Source: Trichosphaerium sp. ATCC 40318
Lineage: Eukaryota; Discosea; Flabellinia; Trichosidae
NCBI GenBank assembly: GCA_038496445.1
Contig: JALMLS010000050.1
Location: 1-64,000, forward strand
Direction of reading: 5' to 3'
Length of the DNA stretch: 64,000 nt
How positions within the stretch are numbered: position 1 is the stretch's first letter; every line of letters begins with the position of its first letter. The translations under genes and the position numbers were made by a program. The notes under the pieces were generated by a model that saw only the letters and a program-made list of their open reading frames with translations, did no database searches and was not told the DNA's origin. Of this stretch, positions 1 through 12,208 are shown one piece after another.

Positions 1-328
1 GCGCTTCTTTACAAAAAGTGTTGTAATGTTCATTGACTAGTGTACGCATCTATGCTGTTTGTCGTAAGATTATTCATGACTTTTTTAATTAAATGTAGTA
101 GTTGCCGTATCCCTTTTTCTCCGAGAACAACTACTACGCTTTGATTAGGTTCACATTTGCACCACAACGTGTTTGAGGTGATACGTTAAAAATAAAACTC
201 TGAGAAAAATAACCAACAGTCGCTGAATGCAGTTATCATTTGCATTTCTCAACTTTCCTGGACAAGAAACTACACGAGTTTCAAAAAGACACAAATCATC
301 TACTCAAACCGATTAAACACCTCATCCA

Positions 329-793
329 ATGTTCGACACAATCAGACAACGCTTCAACACATTCTGCAACGTATTCAAGAAGAACAGAAAGCAATCGAAA
401 CCGAAGCACACCACCGACACTGACAATATTCTCGGAGAAGACACCAATGGCACTGTCTACGCTCACACGAACAGTCACAGCCAAGAGACTACGAAGATAA
501 AAGTAGTTCACGATGACCTGCCCAAAACAGAAATCAAACGACACAAGAAGATCCTCCGACGTGCAGCGAAGATCCAGAGCAAGACACATTGTGAAAACAC
601 AGTGCAACCTTCAAAGGAGCTTAAAACCACACCAAAGGGACCAACCGTCACACTACCAATGGCCACAAGCAATACAACCACTTTGGCAACAGACCAGCAA
701 CTCTTGGTGCCTAATCCTTCCGAAGCTGCCGATAATCTGTTTTGTGAAGTGTTTGAAGAATGGGCTCTTGAACAAGGGATAAACTTGTCCTAG
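329..793 (+). CDS. orphan 154-aa protein (intact copy of a two-copy family)
   Basis: A single-exon ORF of 154 residues beginning MFDTIRQRF and ending EEWALEQGINLS. The middle is rich in Lys, Thr, Ser and Asn, and the C-terminus is acidic and probably helical (DNLFCEVFEEWALEQG). I see no signal peptide, membrane segment or known domain and do not recognise the family. That it is a gene is supported by a second, inverted copy at about 18.4-18.8 kb that keeps most of the protein sequence. The two copies match from about position 391 (protein motif QSKPKH) to about 100 bases past the stop. The first 20 or so residues are not shared, so the copy boundary lies inside the gene. ORFs in other frames here are shadows. 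Confidence 0.5.
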   Translation: MFDTIRQRFNTFCNVFKKNRKQSKPKHTTDTDNILGEDTNGTVYAHTNSHSQETTKIKVVHDDLPKTEIKRHKKILRRAAKIQSKTHCENTVQPSKELKTTPKGPTVTLPMATSNTTTLATDQQLLVPNPSEAADNLFCEVFEEWALEQGINLS

Positions 794-1242
794 ACTAACT
801 CAAAACAATGAAATAAAAAACTTGTACTTTAATTAATAGACTTTGTTTTCGGTGTGATCGACGCCAGAAACCTTGAATAATTTTTTTTGTAAACTCTCAA
901 GTCATTTTTGCAACAGCGAAGTCATAAAATTGTGCCATTTTCAGTTTTAGCATCTCTTTAGAAAATAAAGGTATTCATTAAAAGTGTTGTACTTTGATAC
1001 AGCCAAGAATCCTTACGCCATAACAGTACATATTATTTTAGGGCGTATAGTATTAGAATGATACTTGGAAGGAGAGGAGGGCGTGGGACGCAAGGAGATG
1101 AAGCATCAAGACAATTTCAAAAATCAATAATACATTTATTTAAGTTCTACAAAAGCTGATTTATGCAATGTGTAATACAAGGCAATCAATCCTTTTTTTT
1201 TGACCTAAGTTTAAACACTCTTTCTTTCTTATGGTTTTTCCT
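794..1242. other. intergenic, no gene seen
   Basis: AT-rich spacer between the orphan gene and the 3' end of the RasGEF gene on the other strand. Its first ~110 bases are part of the sequence shared with the inverted copy near 18.3 kb. I see no other structure. Confidence 0.6.
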
Positions 1243-4200
1243 CTAAGACTTGTTCGTATGTGATGCGCCGACACGCATATTTGCAGATCCTATAACAAAC
1301 AATTTATTTATTGGTTTCTTGGGAAAAAAAAAAATAAAGCAAGACGTACCTTTGAGTGTTTTTGCTTTGGCCTTGATAACGTCTAACTGTTGTAAACGTT
1401 CGAAAGCACGTTTAGCGAGAAGATGGAAGAATCTAGTTCGTATTTAGAAATGTTGTGGGAGACGTTCAAATGAGAGAGGAGATTGTGAAAGTTGGATAAA
1501 GCAAAAGCTCACCTTCCAGTAATTTCGTCAGAGTACGCAAAAAGAATCTCGAGATAGTATCCATAGAGTGTACTTATTCTTGTATTCTCCGTATCTACGA
1601 TTGCTGAAGCTATAGCAGTTCCTGTAAGGAATGCATCTTCACCGAAAATGCTTCCTTCTCTCAGTACACCAAGTTCAAGAATAGCTACAAAAACAACATT
1701 AACTACAAGATACTCCACGTGCTCATATCGAAAATAAAATATTTTTTACCAAGCAAAAAACTACTATAAAAGAAATGGTGAAACAATAAAGAACGTAGTT
1801 CTTTGCTGTAGAGAGAACTAATCCTTTCACTGCTTGACAATCAATTTTCATTCAAATAATTTGCCTTGAAAAAAAAGAAGAAAAAATCCATACCTCCGTC
1901 TTCTTCGTCATATCTCTCGACCCTAACACTTCCTTCTTGTACTCTATGTATTTATTAATACTGTGTATGAGTTGAGTGTTTTATTCTAATTACCTGAAAA
2001 GCTTTGTGAACTTTTGTTGCTTAGATCCTTGTTCCAATACTACTGAATCTTTAGGTAGGACTTGGTCTGTTGCTCCATCAAGTAAACGCTTCCAGTCTTC
2101 CTTCTTCAAAGATCTCTCAAAACTTACACCAGGTGTTTGTTTAAGTGTCTAAAGCGAAGAAATGTGAGAAAAAAGAACAATGAGAGCTAAGAACTGGGTT
2201 TTTCAATTAGTGTTAGTCACACGTGACAACCACAACGAGTTTCAAAAGGCAAAAAAGGAGTCCAAAAAGAGTGACGAGGAAGGTAAATTCTATCAGAGCT
2301 ACCAATCGATGACGTACACTAGTGCCCATGTATGAACGAATGTCGAAAGAAAAGTTATCCTTGAAATTTATTTTAAAAGAAACAGCGCCCTTAAACCCTT
2401 AAAAAACTCATTAGCGCTGCTAGTATATTTTCATTAACTATGTACGTACCAACAACAGGGAAATAAGGAGTTAATTCGCTACTCATTCCACGTGTTGTTT
2501 CCTTTTCACGGAATTCGTTCAAATTTCTAACTCGTTTTGATGCTCCTCTAGGCAACCGGTTCCAACTATGTACAACCTCTCCATCAAGAGTAGCAAATAT
2601 CTTGCCTGTTGAACGACGCATACCTATACCAACACGACGTCCTTTAGCATACCAAGAATTCTTTGAGTTGTGATTGCTGTTATTGAAAGCGCCTTCTGAA
2701 GAAAACCCATAAGTATCCGGAGCGATGCCTGGCATGTCGTGCTAGGAAGACAGTATAAGCTTACGTTCATTTAAAAATACTCGTATGGGGTCTATTTGTA
2801 CTTACTAGTTCTCTTGGCGATGTGTTTTCGCTAGGTGGTCTTGAGTCTAAGCCAATAATCACAAGACCATCAGTATCAACACTTGTGAGTTCAAGCTCGC
2901 AATAGAAAACATCAGAAACGCCATTATCAGCAAAATTAGGCTGCCTATGTTAAAGAAATCATTAGTGATATATAATCTAAGTTTTAAGTAAAACAGTGTA
3001 CCATGCTCGTGTTGAGTAAACCAAGAAGTAATCGTGACTTCTGTCTTTTTTAAGGTTCGTTGATTTTTCTGATTTTGACAACCCATTCTCTGGTTTAGAT
3101 CTCGTCCTTGATTTCGATGTTTCTGATTTTTCCTCCTTACTAGACTTGCTCGTCTCCTCTTTTGTTGATTTATCTTCCTTTTCTCTAAAAGCAGTACGTT
3201 CTTTGCTTGATCTGCTTGCTTGAAGGTCTTCTTTGCTTGCAATTTTTCTCAATCTGGCCGCGCTCTTCTTGAGGTCACTTATTGTCTTATCTTCGCCTGT
3301 AGACTTATCATCGAGTCCTTTACTAGACCTTGAAACTTTCTCGGATGTATTTTCATCTGATCCTGACTTGCTTGACCGTATTTCTTTACTAGACTTCGAT
3401 TCACTCAATTTATTGCCAAAAGAAAGCGATAGCTTGCTTGAAGAGATTTTGATGATATCAAGCTCAACGCCTGAAGTTGAAAGTATAGCACTCTTTGCAA
3501 GTTGTAGTTTCTTATCAACATTGGAGTTTGCAGAAGATCTTGAGTGTTCCCAAAATGAGTGGATGAAAGGGAAAGCAGGATCAGCGTCTTCGAATTTATG
3601 GAAAATGTACTAAATAGATAAAACAATTAGGAAAGTACTGCTTTTGACATTTTGCATTAATTACCGATTTGTTCTTGTGTAACTGGACACTGATGGCATT
3701 TTTATTAAGCTTCCTTATGCCAACAATATCTTTCCAAGCAATAACTTCCTACACAAATACAATAAACACTCAAACACGTGTATCAAACCAACAAAAACAG
3801 AAAAAAACAAAGCAATCAAGCACGTTACCTTGGACTGAAATAATTTAGAGTTGCTGAAGCACAAGTGATTCTGAGATAAGTACAGGCAACCTGTGGCTCC
3901 AATTGTACCCTTAAGAGCGCACTGGAACGCTATAAAATGTATCAGTATCCAGATTTTAAACCCGAAAAATAATAAAAAAACAAGGATAGTTCTAGTATTG
4001 TCTTTGTCGTACATCGAATGACAACATCCTCAGTAAGGTGAAACCTTTGATTAAATCTCGCATCGAGATTGGTTCTACGCATACCTCTACCGGATACTCT
4101 CTTATCCTCTTGGGACACTGAAAAGTGATAAGAAAAAAATCAAAGTAAATTTTTAACAACTTACTGGCTGGAGCTTGATTGTTTTCTTCAAGTGCTGCTA

Positions 4201-7200
4201 GACTGCGACCAATCGAAAATGCAACATGACCATATAACTTACGGGCAAGGTACTCTTTTTCTCTTACCAACTGAAGAACAAACGGAGTATCCAACTACCA
4301 ACAGTAAGCGCATTTAATCAACAAAAAAAAACAATTAATTACCTCCCACAATTCAACGTTCTTATCAGCAACAATACTTATGCCGCTGTATTGGTTAGGC
4401 GCAGCCATATCTAACAAGCTGTGACAATTACACACTGATCCACGTCCAAGAGATTCCACCCGTATAAGCTTATCCTTCACAAACGACATTTGTCTCACCG
4501 CGCCTGGATACAGAAAACCAAATTAAAAAACAAGTACAACAAAGAAAGTCACTTTAGTACCCGATTTTATGCGATACACTTTTGGGTTGCGTTGAAATTG
4601 CTTAACAATGGTAGCATTCAGTTTGTATGATTTAACGTTAGAGCCTAGAAAAAAGTTATTAGCGACAAGTTTTTGTATAAAATAAAGGTTTTTACCAGCA
4701 GTCAAGATTGCCCAGTCACGCTCGCTTAAGTTATATGAAATAGATCCTGACATAATATCTGGTGTTGCACGTTTATTTGCATCACTAGAAGCAGCAGATG
4801 AGCGCGTTCTAGCACGTTTGTGGAATTTTAACTGCAAAGGAAATTAGCACCAGACGTTTTTCGAAAAATCAGGTTCTCGTACCACACGTGGACTCTTCTC
4901 AGAAAATGCCCTAGATACACTACCACCGCGCTGTAAATTGGCAAAATCCATGCTCTGGCTGCTAGCTTTTGAAGATTTTGGTAGATTAGCTTGTTCCTGC
5001 AATGCAGCATTGTTTTCCTCACCTAACAACGTTAGTATGTTCAATGTAAAGAAAAAGATGTCGTTGTATTCCATCAATAACCAACACGTACGAAGTTTTG
5101 CAATAGCATAAAGAACACCCTCTTCGCGCCATTTTGGTGCTTTAGTGATGTAATCTTGAATCTCCTAATCACAAAAAAAGTTAAACAAAGTTTGATTGAT
5201 GTCTTTTGTCTTCCTTTTTTCATCAATACTTACCGGTACTGCTTTGAAACTATACCTAGCTGTAAACCGCTTGACATCCCATATACGTTTAGCAACTTGC
5301 TCGAGCTTAAACCAATTAATTCGTCCATCCTCAAGCTTTGTTTTAGTAACTTCTTGCAATGGAGCCAATTCCAGACAAATTACAGCTTCACATTTTTTGT
5401 TAGTAAAGAATCTTCATTGTGAATGGTGACGTACACAGTAAGGGTATTGTAGGTAAGTTATTATTTATCTTTGCTAGTTGTGCTCTGTATGTAGCAAACT
5501 TTCCTTCAGCGTTACATAATTTTGTAACACCGTCGAACATATCTTTTATTTTCTTGTCTGTGTTTACAATCTAAAACGAAAACGGATGAGAAATAAAGGT
5601 AGCCAACATAACTTAAATTTATCTAGACTAGACTTATTGGAGTTTTACGTACTTCCCAGACCGATTTGAGTTTACTAATAGCACTCAAGTGAAGCGCGCT
5701 AGCAACAGCCATACATCCATTGAAGTTTCTTAATGTCATCAAGTGCTACGAATTAGATTAGATTCAAAGTTTGACTCTATCTTTTTATACTCACATCTGC
5801 GACAACTATAAAATGAGCAATAATCATAGCAGCTGTTTCTATTTGAAACTGCTTTAAAATTTCTGTAGATACCTAAACAATGTCATGAATTCCAAAACCA
5901 AGAACTTAAAAAAAATTGTTTTGACTTAATTGCGTTGTTGACGACATGTCATGACGTACCCATCTTGAAAAACTGTTTGTAAGGGAAATCAAACCGGATA
6001 AATTAGGTGATCGTTCTGGATAATTAAAAGCACCGTCGTGAAACTCCTAACGCGGTAATTAGTCAGCGAGACGTTTTTTTAACGAAAAAACCGCACTTTG
6101 CTTGAGATTTTACCAAAGTAAGCCTCGCTCATAAGTGTCATTTGTCTCGCAATTTCAACTGGATCCAATTCGGTTACTGTAAACCCAGGTAACGGAACAA
6201 CACTAGTAATAAATAAATAAAGCAAAAAAGTAAACTAAGCATGAGAGAAAAAAAAAATCACGTGATACATACGGAGAAGGGCAATTCCAAAGACCTTTAT
6301 CATCAGGAGGATTTTTTAAATTAGCCAGTTGCTTCTTTGCTTGCATACGTAATTGAGAAGCTGCTTCAGTGTCATCAGCACCAACCATGTCACAGAATGC
6401 GTAAAATTGCCTAAGCAGCGGTTGGTTTTAAAAGAAAAAGAGAACGAAGGTGAATTTAAAAAAAAAGGCATAACGCGGGTATGTAACCAAAGAAAAAGTG
6501 TATTAATGGTCGTACTGCAACAAGGATTCATCCAAAAAGTCGGCACCATCATCAAGGAAGAGCCATTTGCTTACTAAGCTTACAGCAGGATCTTTACCAC
6601 CTAGTTTATTATACCGATCGTGTGTCTTTGTCATAAGGTCCGATGGCGTAATGATATGACGGTACGTTAGGAAAAAATCCCGTACAAAAGTCTTTAGGTC
6701 CCAAGCATCGTTTAAAGTAGCTAGAATAGACGTAAGCGACGAGAGCATATAAAGACAAAAATTAAGGTACAATTAGTAGGCAATGCAGAGAGTGTAATGA
6801 GATCCATGTCAGTAGCTTTTTCAAGAGCCAATAGACCTAAGAATATTAAGGACTTTAGAGCTACAGCGCTTTTTTGTTTGTATCACAACGAACCTTTCTT
6901 AGGCCCTGGTATAAACACGCCCTCAAAGTGTCCTAATGCATTATCATGCAGCCAAGCTAGGTTAAAGCACTTAGATGATTTTACAAGCATTATTAGTCGA
7001 TCAAAAAAAAAAAAAAAGCGAAACATACCTGCTACTTCTTCCTTCGACCATCCTGGAATAGCACCAGATTTCTTTGTTCTAGATTTTGATCGATCCAAAA
7101 CACTTTTCCTATCTCTCTTTTTCTCTTTAGAGCTTCGTCGTTTCTGTTTTCTGGCCTTAGGTGCGTCTAAAGTGTTATTTGAGTTCTGTTTCCGGTGAGA

Positions 7201-7770
7201 TTTAACTTTTTCGGGCTACAAAAAGCACGTTAATCAAGCAGAAGCATATAAACACTAAGTTTGCGCTATCGGTAGCGCATTTTCACACGTAAATATTTTT
7301 TTTGATTAAAATTCGATGTTCTAGCGCAAAGAAGTTAATGGCGTTTATATGTTACCTTTTTATCGTTATGGTTCTTTTTACGACTCTTATCGGAGGTGTC
7401 ATACTGCCCATTTAGCCTACGCGTCAACTCTTTTACTTTCTCTTTTTCTAATTGCAGCTGTATCTCTAAACATGGTATTAGAAAAGTAAATTTAGAAGCG
7501 CAAACAATTGATTAAAATAAAAAACAAAAACAAGCAATATTTAGGCCGTTGATTGCTTTATACTACTTACCAAGCACGGAAACGCGGTTCTTTTGAATCT
7601 CTATAAGGAAAGACTGATGCTCAACCAACTGTATTGATTTTACAAGTTTGCTCTGTAATTTCTCGTAGCGAGCCATCGGCACGCTGGCCTATAATCACGT
7701 GATTAATATAAGACGTATTAAAACTTGCTCCCTTTTTTAAATAGAGGCATACCTGCGGGTCATTAGACAT
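1243..7770 (-). CDS. RasGEF / cNMP-binding-like / GRAM / SPRY-like signalling protein (GbpD-like)
   Basis: Large multi-exon gene read right to left. It starts MSNDPQ at 7770 and ends at a TAG at 1243-1245. In order: a coiled coil (about 7.4-7.7 kb), a basic Lys/Ser region (7.1-7.2 kb), RasGEF N-motif (6.5-6.75 kb, FVRDFFLTYRHIITPSDL), the CDC25-type RasGEF core (5.2-6.2 kb, DPVEIARQMTL and STEILKQFQIETAAMIIAHF), a first cyclic-nucleotide-binding-like fold (4.2-4.8 kb, LSERDWAILTAG), a GRAM domain (3.5-3.95 kb, GCLYLSQNHLCFSNSK), a Ser/Lys-rich insert (3.0-3.4 kb), a SPRY-like region (2.4-2.95 kb, GRRVGIGMRRSTGKIFATLD), and a second cNB fold (1.4-2.15 kb, LREGSIFGEDAFLTG). RasGEF-cNB-GRAM-cNB is the order of Dictyostelium GbpC/GbpD. 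The SPRY-like insert is unexpected. In the second cNB cassette the usual phosphate-binding Arg is absent and the first is more degenerate, so cyclic nucleotide binding is doubtful. A role as a Ras/Rap activator at membranes is inferred. Confidence 0.85.
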
Positions 7771-8159
7771 AGAGGCGCGATGGCAAAGTGCCTAATAATT
7801 AAAAAAAAATGTGAAAGAGTCAAAGCAACACAGGCTCTTGGATGAAAGCAATCAAAAAATGAATTTGGTTGATTTTTTTTCAAAGCGATCACAATTCTGG
7901 ATGTAGCGGTAACCAGTAACCACTACCAAGCAATACAGCGCTACTATATAAAAACTCGCATGACACTTAACAAGACGAATTAATTCGGTACTTTAGGTAA
8001 TATTATGTTACAATGAGAGTCCTGCATTCTTGAGCGCACAGAACGCAGATAGAGGATCGTGCGTTACGATGCTCGTATTGAAGATGTGAACTGTTGAGCA
8101 AAAACGGTTTATAATAAGCATACGTACAAACAAACTCAGTCTAGCGCCGCTCAAGGATA
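7771..8159. other. intergenic, likely 5' region of the GbpD-like gene
   Basis: Spacer between the start codon at 7770 and the stop of the next minus-strand gene near 8160. No ORF or repeat that I could support. Confidence 0.5.
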
Positions 8160-9328
8160 CTAGTTTTTTGTTCCAGCACACTGATTAACAGTCAAAAAAC
8201 GTTGCAACTTTTTGCCAGCTTTGGCGTCGAAGGTAGTTATAGAAGTCACTAAATCATTTGTTGTGTTAGACTGCTCGGTGGCAGCCTTTAGGAGTTGATC
8301 TACGCCCTTTGTGCGAGGCAATATATGAAGACACACAATGGTTTTGCCGTTACATTGAGCTACTGAAAAGAAAGATGCAACGGTGGCTCCACTCTACAAA
8401 ACATGAATAAGGAGCAACTAAGTTGAAAAGCATGATGGTACCTTCCATTGTAGCATAGCGTTCGCAGGAGAGAATCGGCCAGAGTGTAGCGCTACAGTCC
8501 TCTGTTCTAAGCAATCAAATGGCATCCCGCCGTCTTTCAAGTCCAAGTGTACAGCCTTTAACTATTAATCTACAGCTCCAATACGTTACTTCTATACCTG
8601 GACGCCTTGGAGTGGTTAAAATAAATTAATGCGTTGACCTTTGTACCATCTGCCTGAAATATGCCCATATCGACTGTTCTACTTGTCTAGTAACGAATCA
8701 GTCATATGATCTTGGTACGCCATGGTATTGCGTACGTCTGTGGACAAAGAAAAATCTTCTAGGTCTTTGTATACCCAAGCATGATACATCATATTGAATT
8801 CATCAGTGTTAGAGCCTAAAACAATTACAAACTTATCACGCCTGGCTGTCAACACGCACAAATAAACTTTTGGCACGGTTGCGGCTTCAGGTAACCGTGA
8901 ATCAAAGCGTAGCATTCATATGAGTCGGGCGCTGCATCAGTAGAAAGCTGAAGTGCTTTTACGAGATTTGGTGGCAGTTGTTTGGTTACACAACTGTAGC
9001 TCGTTAACGACAAAATAGATGTTGCTGTCGTACGATAATCCAACGTTTAGGATAGCGTAAAGACACGCAGGGTAATAATCTTCGCCATCTGGCCCATGTC
9101 ACGTTAAGATAAAGTGTTATTTACGTACATACACCTACATGACAGTAAAACGATCAATAAAAAATATCTTGGTGTCCGTACCAACGTGAGGAACGCAAAA
9201 AAGTTAAAAAATGGAAAGAACGTCATGTCAATGGGATCGCTTCCTTTGTGAGACCATTGAAACATTTTATCACCCGAAAAGCCTTGGCCTACCAACGTTT
9301 TGTTTTTTTCTCTCTTTACTTCTGTCAT
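8160..9328 (-). CDS. unrecognised protein, several short exons
   Basis: A minus-strand series of open exons ending in a TAG near 8160. The C-terminal exon (about 8160-8395) reads SGATVASFFSVAQCNGKTIV through LTVNQCAGTKN, preceded by an exon around 8455-8565 (LKDGGMPFDCLEQRTVALH), a short one around 8585-8655 (ADGTKVNALIYF), and a longer one at 8690-8920 (RRDKFVIVLGSNTDEFNMMY). An N-terminal exon may begin MTEVKREKNKTLVGQGFSG at 9328. The joins between about 8900 and 9240 could not be resolved: three frames are open in turn and no clean GT..AG set links them. No known domain recognised. The start lies only 135 bp from the divergent actin-related gene, so they probably share a promoter. Confidence 0.45.
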
Positions 9329-9462
9329 TGGCCTACACGCTCCTTTGATTACTTGGGTACAATTTTAAGCTGGTTGACTTTTTTACAGCCTTTTAAATTG
9401 TAGCAGTCAAATCAACCAATAACTCACTCCTTCACAGCGTAAAACTTGCGTTTGTCAATGTC

Positions 9463-11080
9463 ATGGAAGAATCTGCTAGCAAGGTAAAAAATGTTGTTGT
9501 AATAGACAACGGTAGCTATTCGCTGTTTGCTGGATTCGCGGGTAAGCGTATTAGTGTTGCGTTTTTTTAAACGTTTGTTTTTACTTTGAACCAAAGGAGC
9601 TGGTTTACCGAGCCTTGGAATACGAAACGTATGTGGTACGCACAAAGATAAAAACCGACAAGGATTAGGGTGAGCGAAGCAAACTAGCATTAAAACTAAC
9701 AATTACAGCTCTTATGTTGGTCATTCGGAAGAGCTATACAAATCAGACCTCCTTGTCGACTATCCTGTAGAGCATGGCATTATAAAAAACTGGGCCACAA
9801 TGGAGGCACGCAATACGTATTAATACATACTTTAACAACTTCTAGGACTCGTGGCGTCATGCTATTAAGAAAATGCGTGTCAAACCTAAAGAAACGTCTT
9901 TAATTCTCACTGAATCTCCTCTGGTGTCACCAAAGGATAGAGAACGCATAGCAGAGGTACCTAAAAAGTCGCTCATGCCTCAGTAAGCACTAAAACAACA
10001 AAGATAATGTTCGAAAAGTTTGAATTTGCTAGTCTGTATTTAGCAAACCAATCTACAATGGCACTATACGCTCATGGACGCGCTAGCGGTACAGTAATAG
10101 ATGTTGGAGATACATGTACAACAGTAACACCTATAATCGAAGGTACAACTGTTTTGGTTTTTTCCTGTGACTAATATGCCTGAAGGATGGCCTAGTCCAC
10201 CTCAAATTGAGCAATCTCATTTTGGAGGTCGCGATTTGACATCAACGTTTGCAACTATGCTCAACGCTGAGCAAAATCGTAAGTTTACTCTAGACTATGG
10301 TGATTTGGATATTGTCCGCACAATAAAGGAGAAGTCGTGTGCGTTAATACACGCGGTGGATTACAAATTGATTATATTTGTTCAGGTCGAGTTTCATTAA
10401 ATTTATTTGAAGACATGGAATCTGATGCTATTAATCAAAAGACAACTGTACAGATTTCCGAGAGTACGAGTTTGGTTTTTGCCTTTTCAGAGCCTGTACA
10501 ACTCACAATACTTTTCTAGGCGAATCTCTAACGTTCTCTAATGCGCTTACAATAAAGCTTGGCGAATTGATATTTAGACAAAGTATGTTTAATAGTTATT
10601 GAAATTTCATTAATACAAGTTTAGGCGAAGGATACCTTGGATTATCTGCTATGGTTGCTAAAACTCTTGCATCTCCAGAGATAGATAAAAAGAAACTCGT
10701 ACCAGGGATTTTAACTACTTTCGTGGTTGTAGGGGTAAAACGCCTTTAAGACGCAAAGTTTCTTAGCTTTTCTTTTTTAGGGAGGCTCTAATGTAACCGG
10801 CCTTTATGAACGCCTGGAATCTGATCTGGCGAGAACAGCTGTTGATACAAACGCCTGGGGAACCCACACGCCCAGTGTCCTTGCACACCCAACACGAAGG
10901 CAACTTAGGTGCGGAAATAATCCATTGATTTTTTTTTAATTGTTTTACTAACTTGTGCTTAGCTCTTGGATTGGTGGTTCTATTGTAGGCCAGCTGCCTA
11001 GTTTTGAAGACAACATAGTAATGACAAAAGCAAGGTGGGAAGAAAAAGGGCCTTCAGTCGTGCATGCCCTTTGTGTGTAA
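9463..11080 (+). CDS. actin-related protein
   Basis: Multi-exon actin-fold protein. Exon 1 (9463-9541) holds the first phosphate loop, VVVIDNGSYSLFAGFAG. Later exons give NWATMEDSWRHAIKKMRV (9.75-9.87 kb), MFEKFEFASLYLANQSTMAL, the second phosphate region GTVIDVGDTCTTVTPIIEG (10.05-10.14 kb), HFGGRDLTSTF (10.2 kb), GGSNVTGLYERL (10.78 kb) and the C-terminal SSWIGGSIVGQLPSFEDN, ending GPSVVHALCV with a TAA at 11078-11080. The colinear match to actin is end to end, but many conserved residues differ, so it is an Arp and not conventional actin. I cannot assign the class. One intron (9806-9845) has a GC donor, supported because only that splice keeps the actin frame. Confidence 0.88.
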
Positions 11081-11230
11081 AAAAAAATATCATTGATGCT
11101 AAACATCAAAAATCTGTATTTGTAAGAATATTCTACAAAGAATCGAGTGGTATAAATGACTCAATCGTGAACATTTTTCTAAAAACTGTGGTAACGGTGT
11201 TCATGTTTTCAGTTAAGGCCACCCCCAAGT

Positions 11231-12099
11231 ATGCTACGTATTTTACAACGCTCGCATAAGGTATCACAAGTGAGGGGCATGTCAACCAAGCAGGATTCAG
11301 AGGTGTTTGATATATTTAGCCCAGAAAACGTTAAAGTAGGCACAGCATTGCGTGGGGTACGCGTAAAACTGTTAATAGCGCTATAATACATTTATTCAAG
11401 CAATTAGGATGTTCATAAGCAAGGATTGCTACACAGGGCAGTACATACAATCTTGGTGAATAACAAAGGTGAGATACTGTTGCAAAAACGCGCAAAATGG
11501 AAAAAAATTTGTCCAGACTTGTGGGACTTATCAGTATGTGCATTGAAACCACTAGCTAGCAGTGATATTGTTTTTGTTAAACCTGTTGCATTAGACAGCT
11601 GAGCATTTACAACCAAATGAAAGTTTTGTATCAGCATCTGCACGTGGCTTAGATGAAGAGCTCAACATCAAGGGCGTCAAAGAAGACTCCCTCAAGCTTA
11701 TCAGAGACACTAGATTATTTTCATCAGTATACCCAGAAGCTGGAATAAAAGACAACGAATTTCTACAGGTTAGACAAACGATTTTTTTTTTGCATCAAAT
11801 CTTCGACATTAAAACGCATATTGATTGCGCTCTCGATTGATATTTTTTTGTATCTTTTAGTTGGAATGGATTGATTTGTGTTTCGTGTAAAGTGTAGAGG
11901 ACTTATCCACTTGCTTTAGACTTTTCGCTTGGACTGGTCAGGGAACGTTAAAGTTGATAATGACGAAGTTTCAGAAGCGAGGTGGATTTCCCTCACCGAT
12001 CTCATAGAAGAAATCAAAAAGAGCCCAAATAAGTTTACGCCGTGGTTTCTTGATGAAGTGCATCACTTTGAAAAAGTAGAGTTTGAGCCTCTTCGTTGA
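11231..12099 (+). CDS. Nudix hydrolase (NUDX3/isopentenyl-diphosphate isomerase-like)
   Basis: Exon 1 begins MLRILQRSHKVSQ and contains an N-terminal segment seen in IDI-like Nudix proteins, then GLLHRAVHTILVNNKGEILL and KKICPDLWDLS. The Nudix box follows after an intron as HLQPNESFVSASARGLDEEL: the Arg and two of the Glu residues are kept, but the usual leading Gly and the first Glu of the REUXEE core are not obvious. The C-terminus carries DEVSEARWISLTDL and NKFTPWFLDEV, which match the plant NUDX3/bacterial YfcD-type proteins, and ends at a TGA at 12097-12099. It probably hydrolyses or isomerises a diphosphate-linked substrate in the cytosol. Exact substrate unknown. It lies just downstream of the actin-related gene on the same strand. 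Confidence 0.75.
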
Positions 12100-12208
12100 T
12101 GCCTCTATCTTCGCTTAGTAACATTAAGTCAGTGTTGTTTTATAAACTTTATAAACAAAAAAAACTATTTTACGTACAAGACCACGGAGGTTTAAAAATT
12201 ATCTGGAA

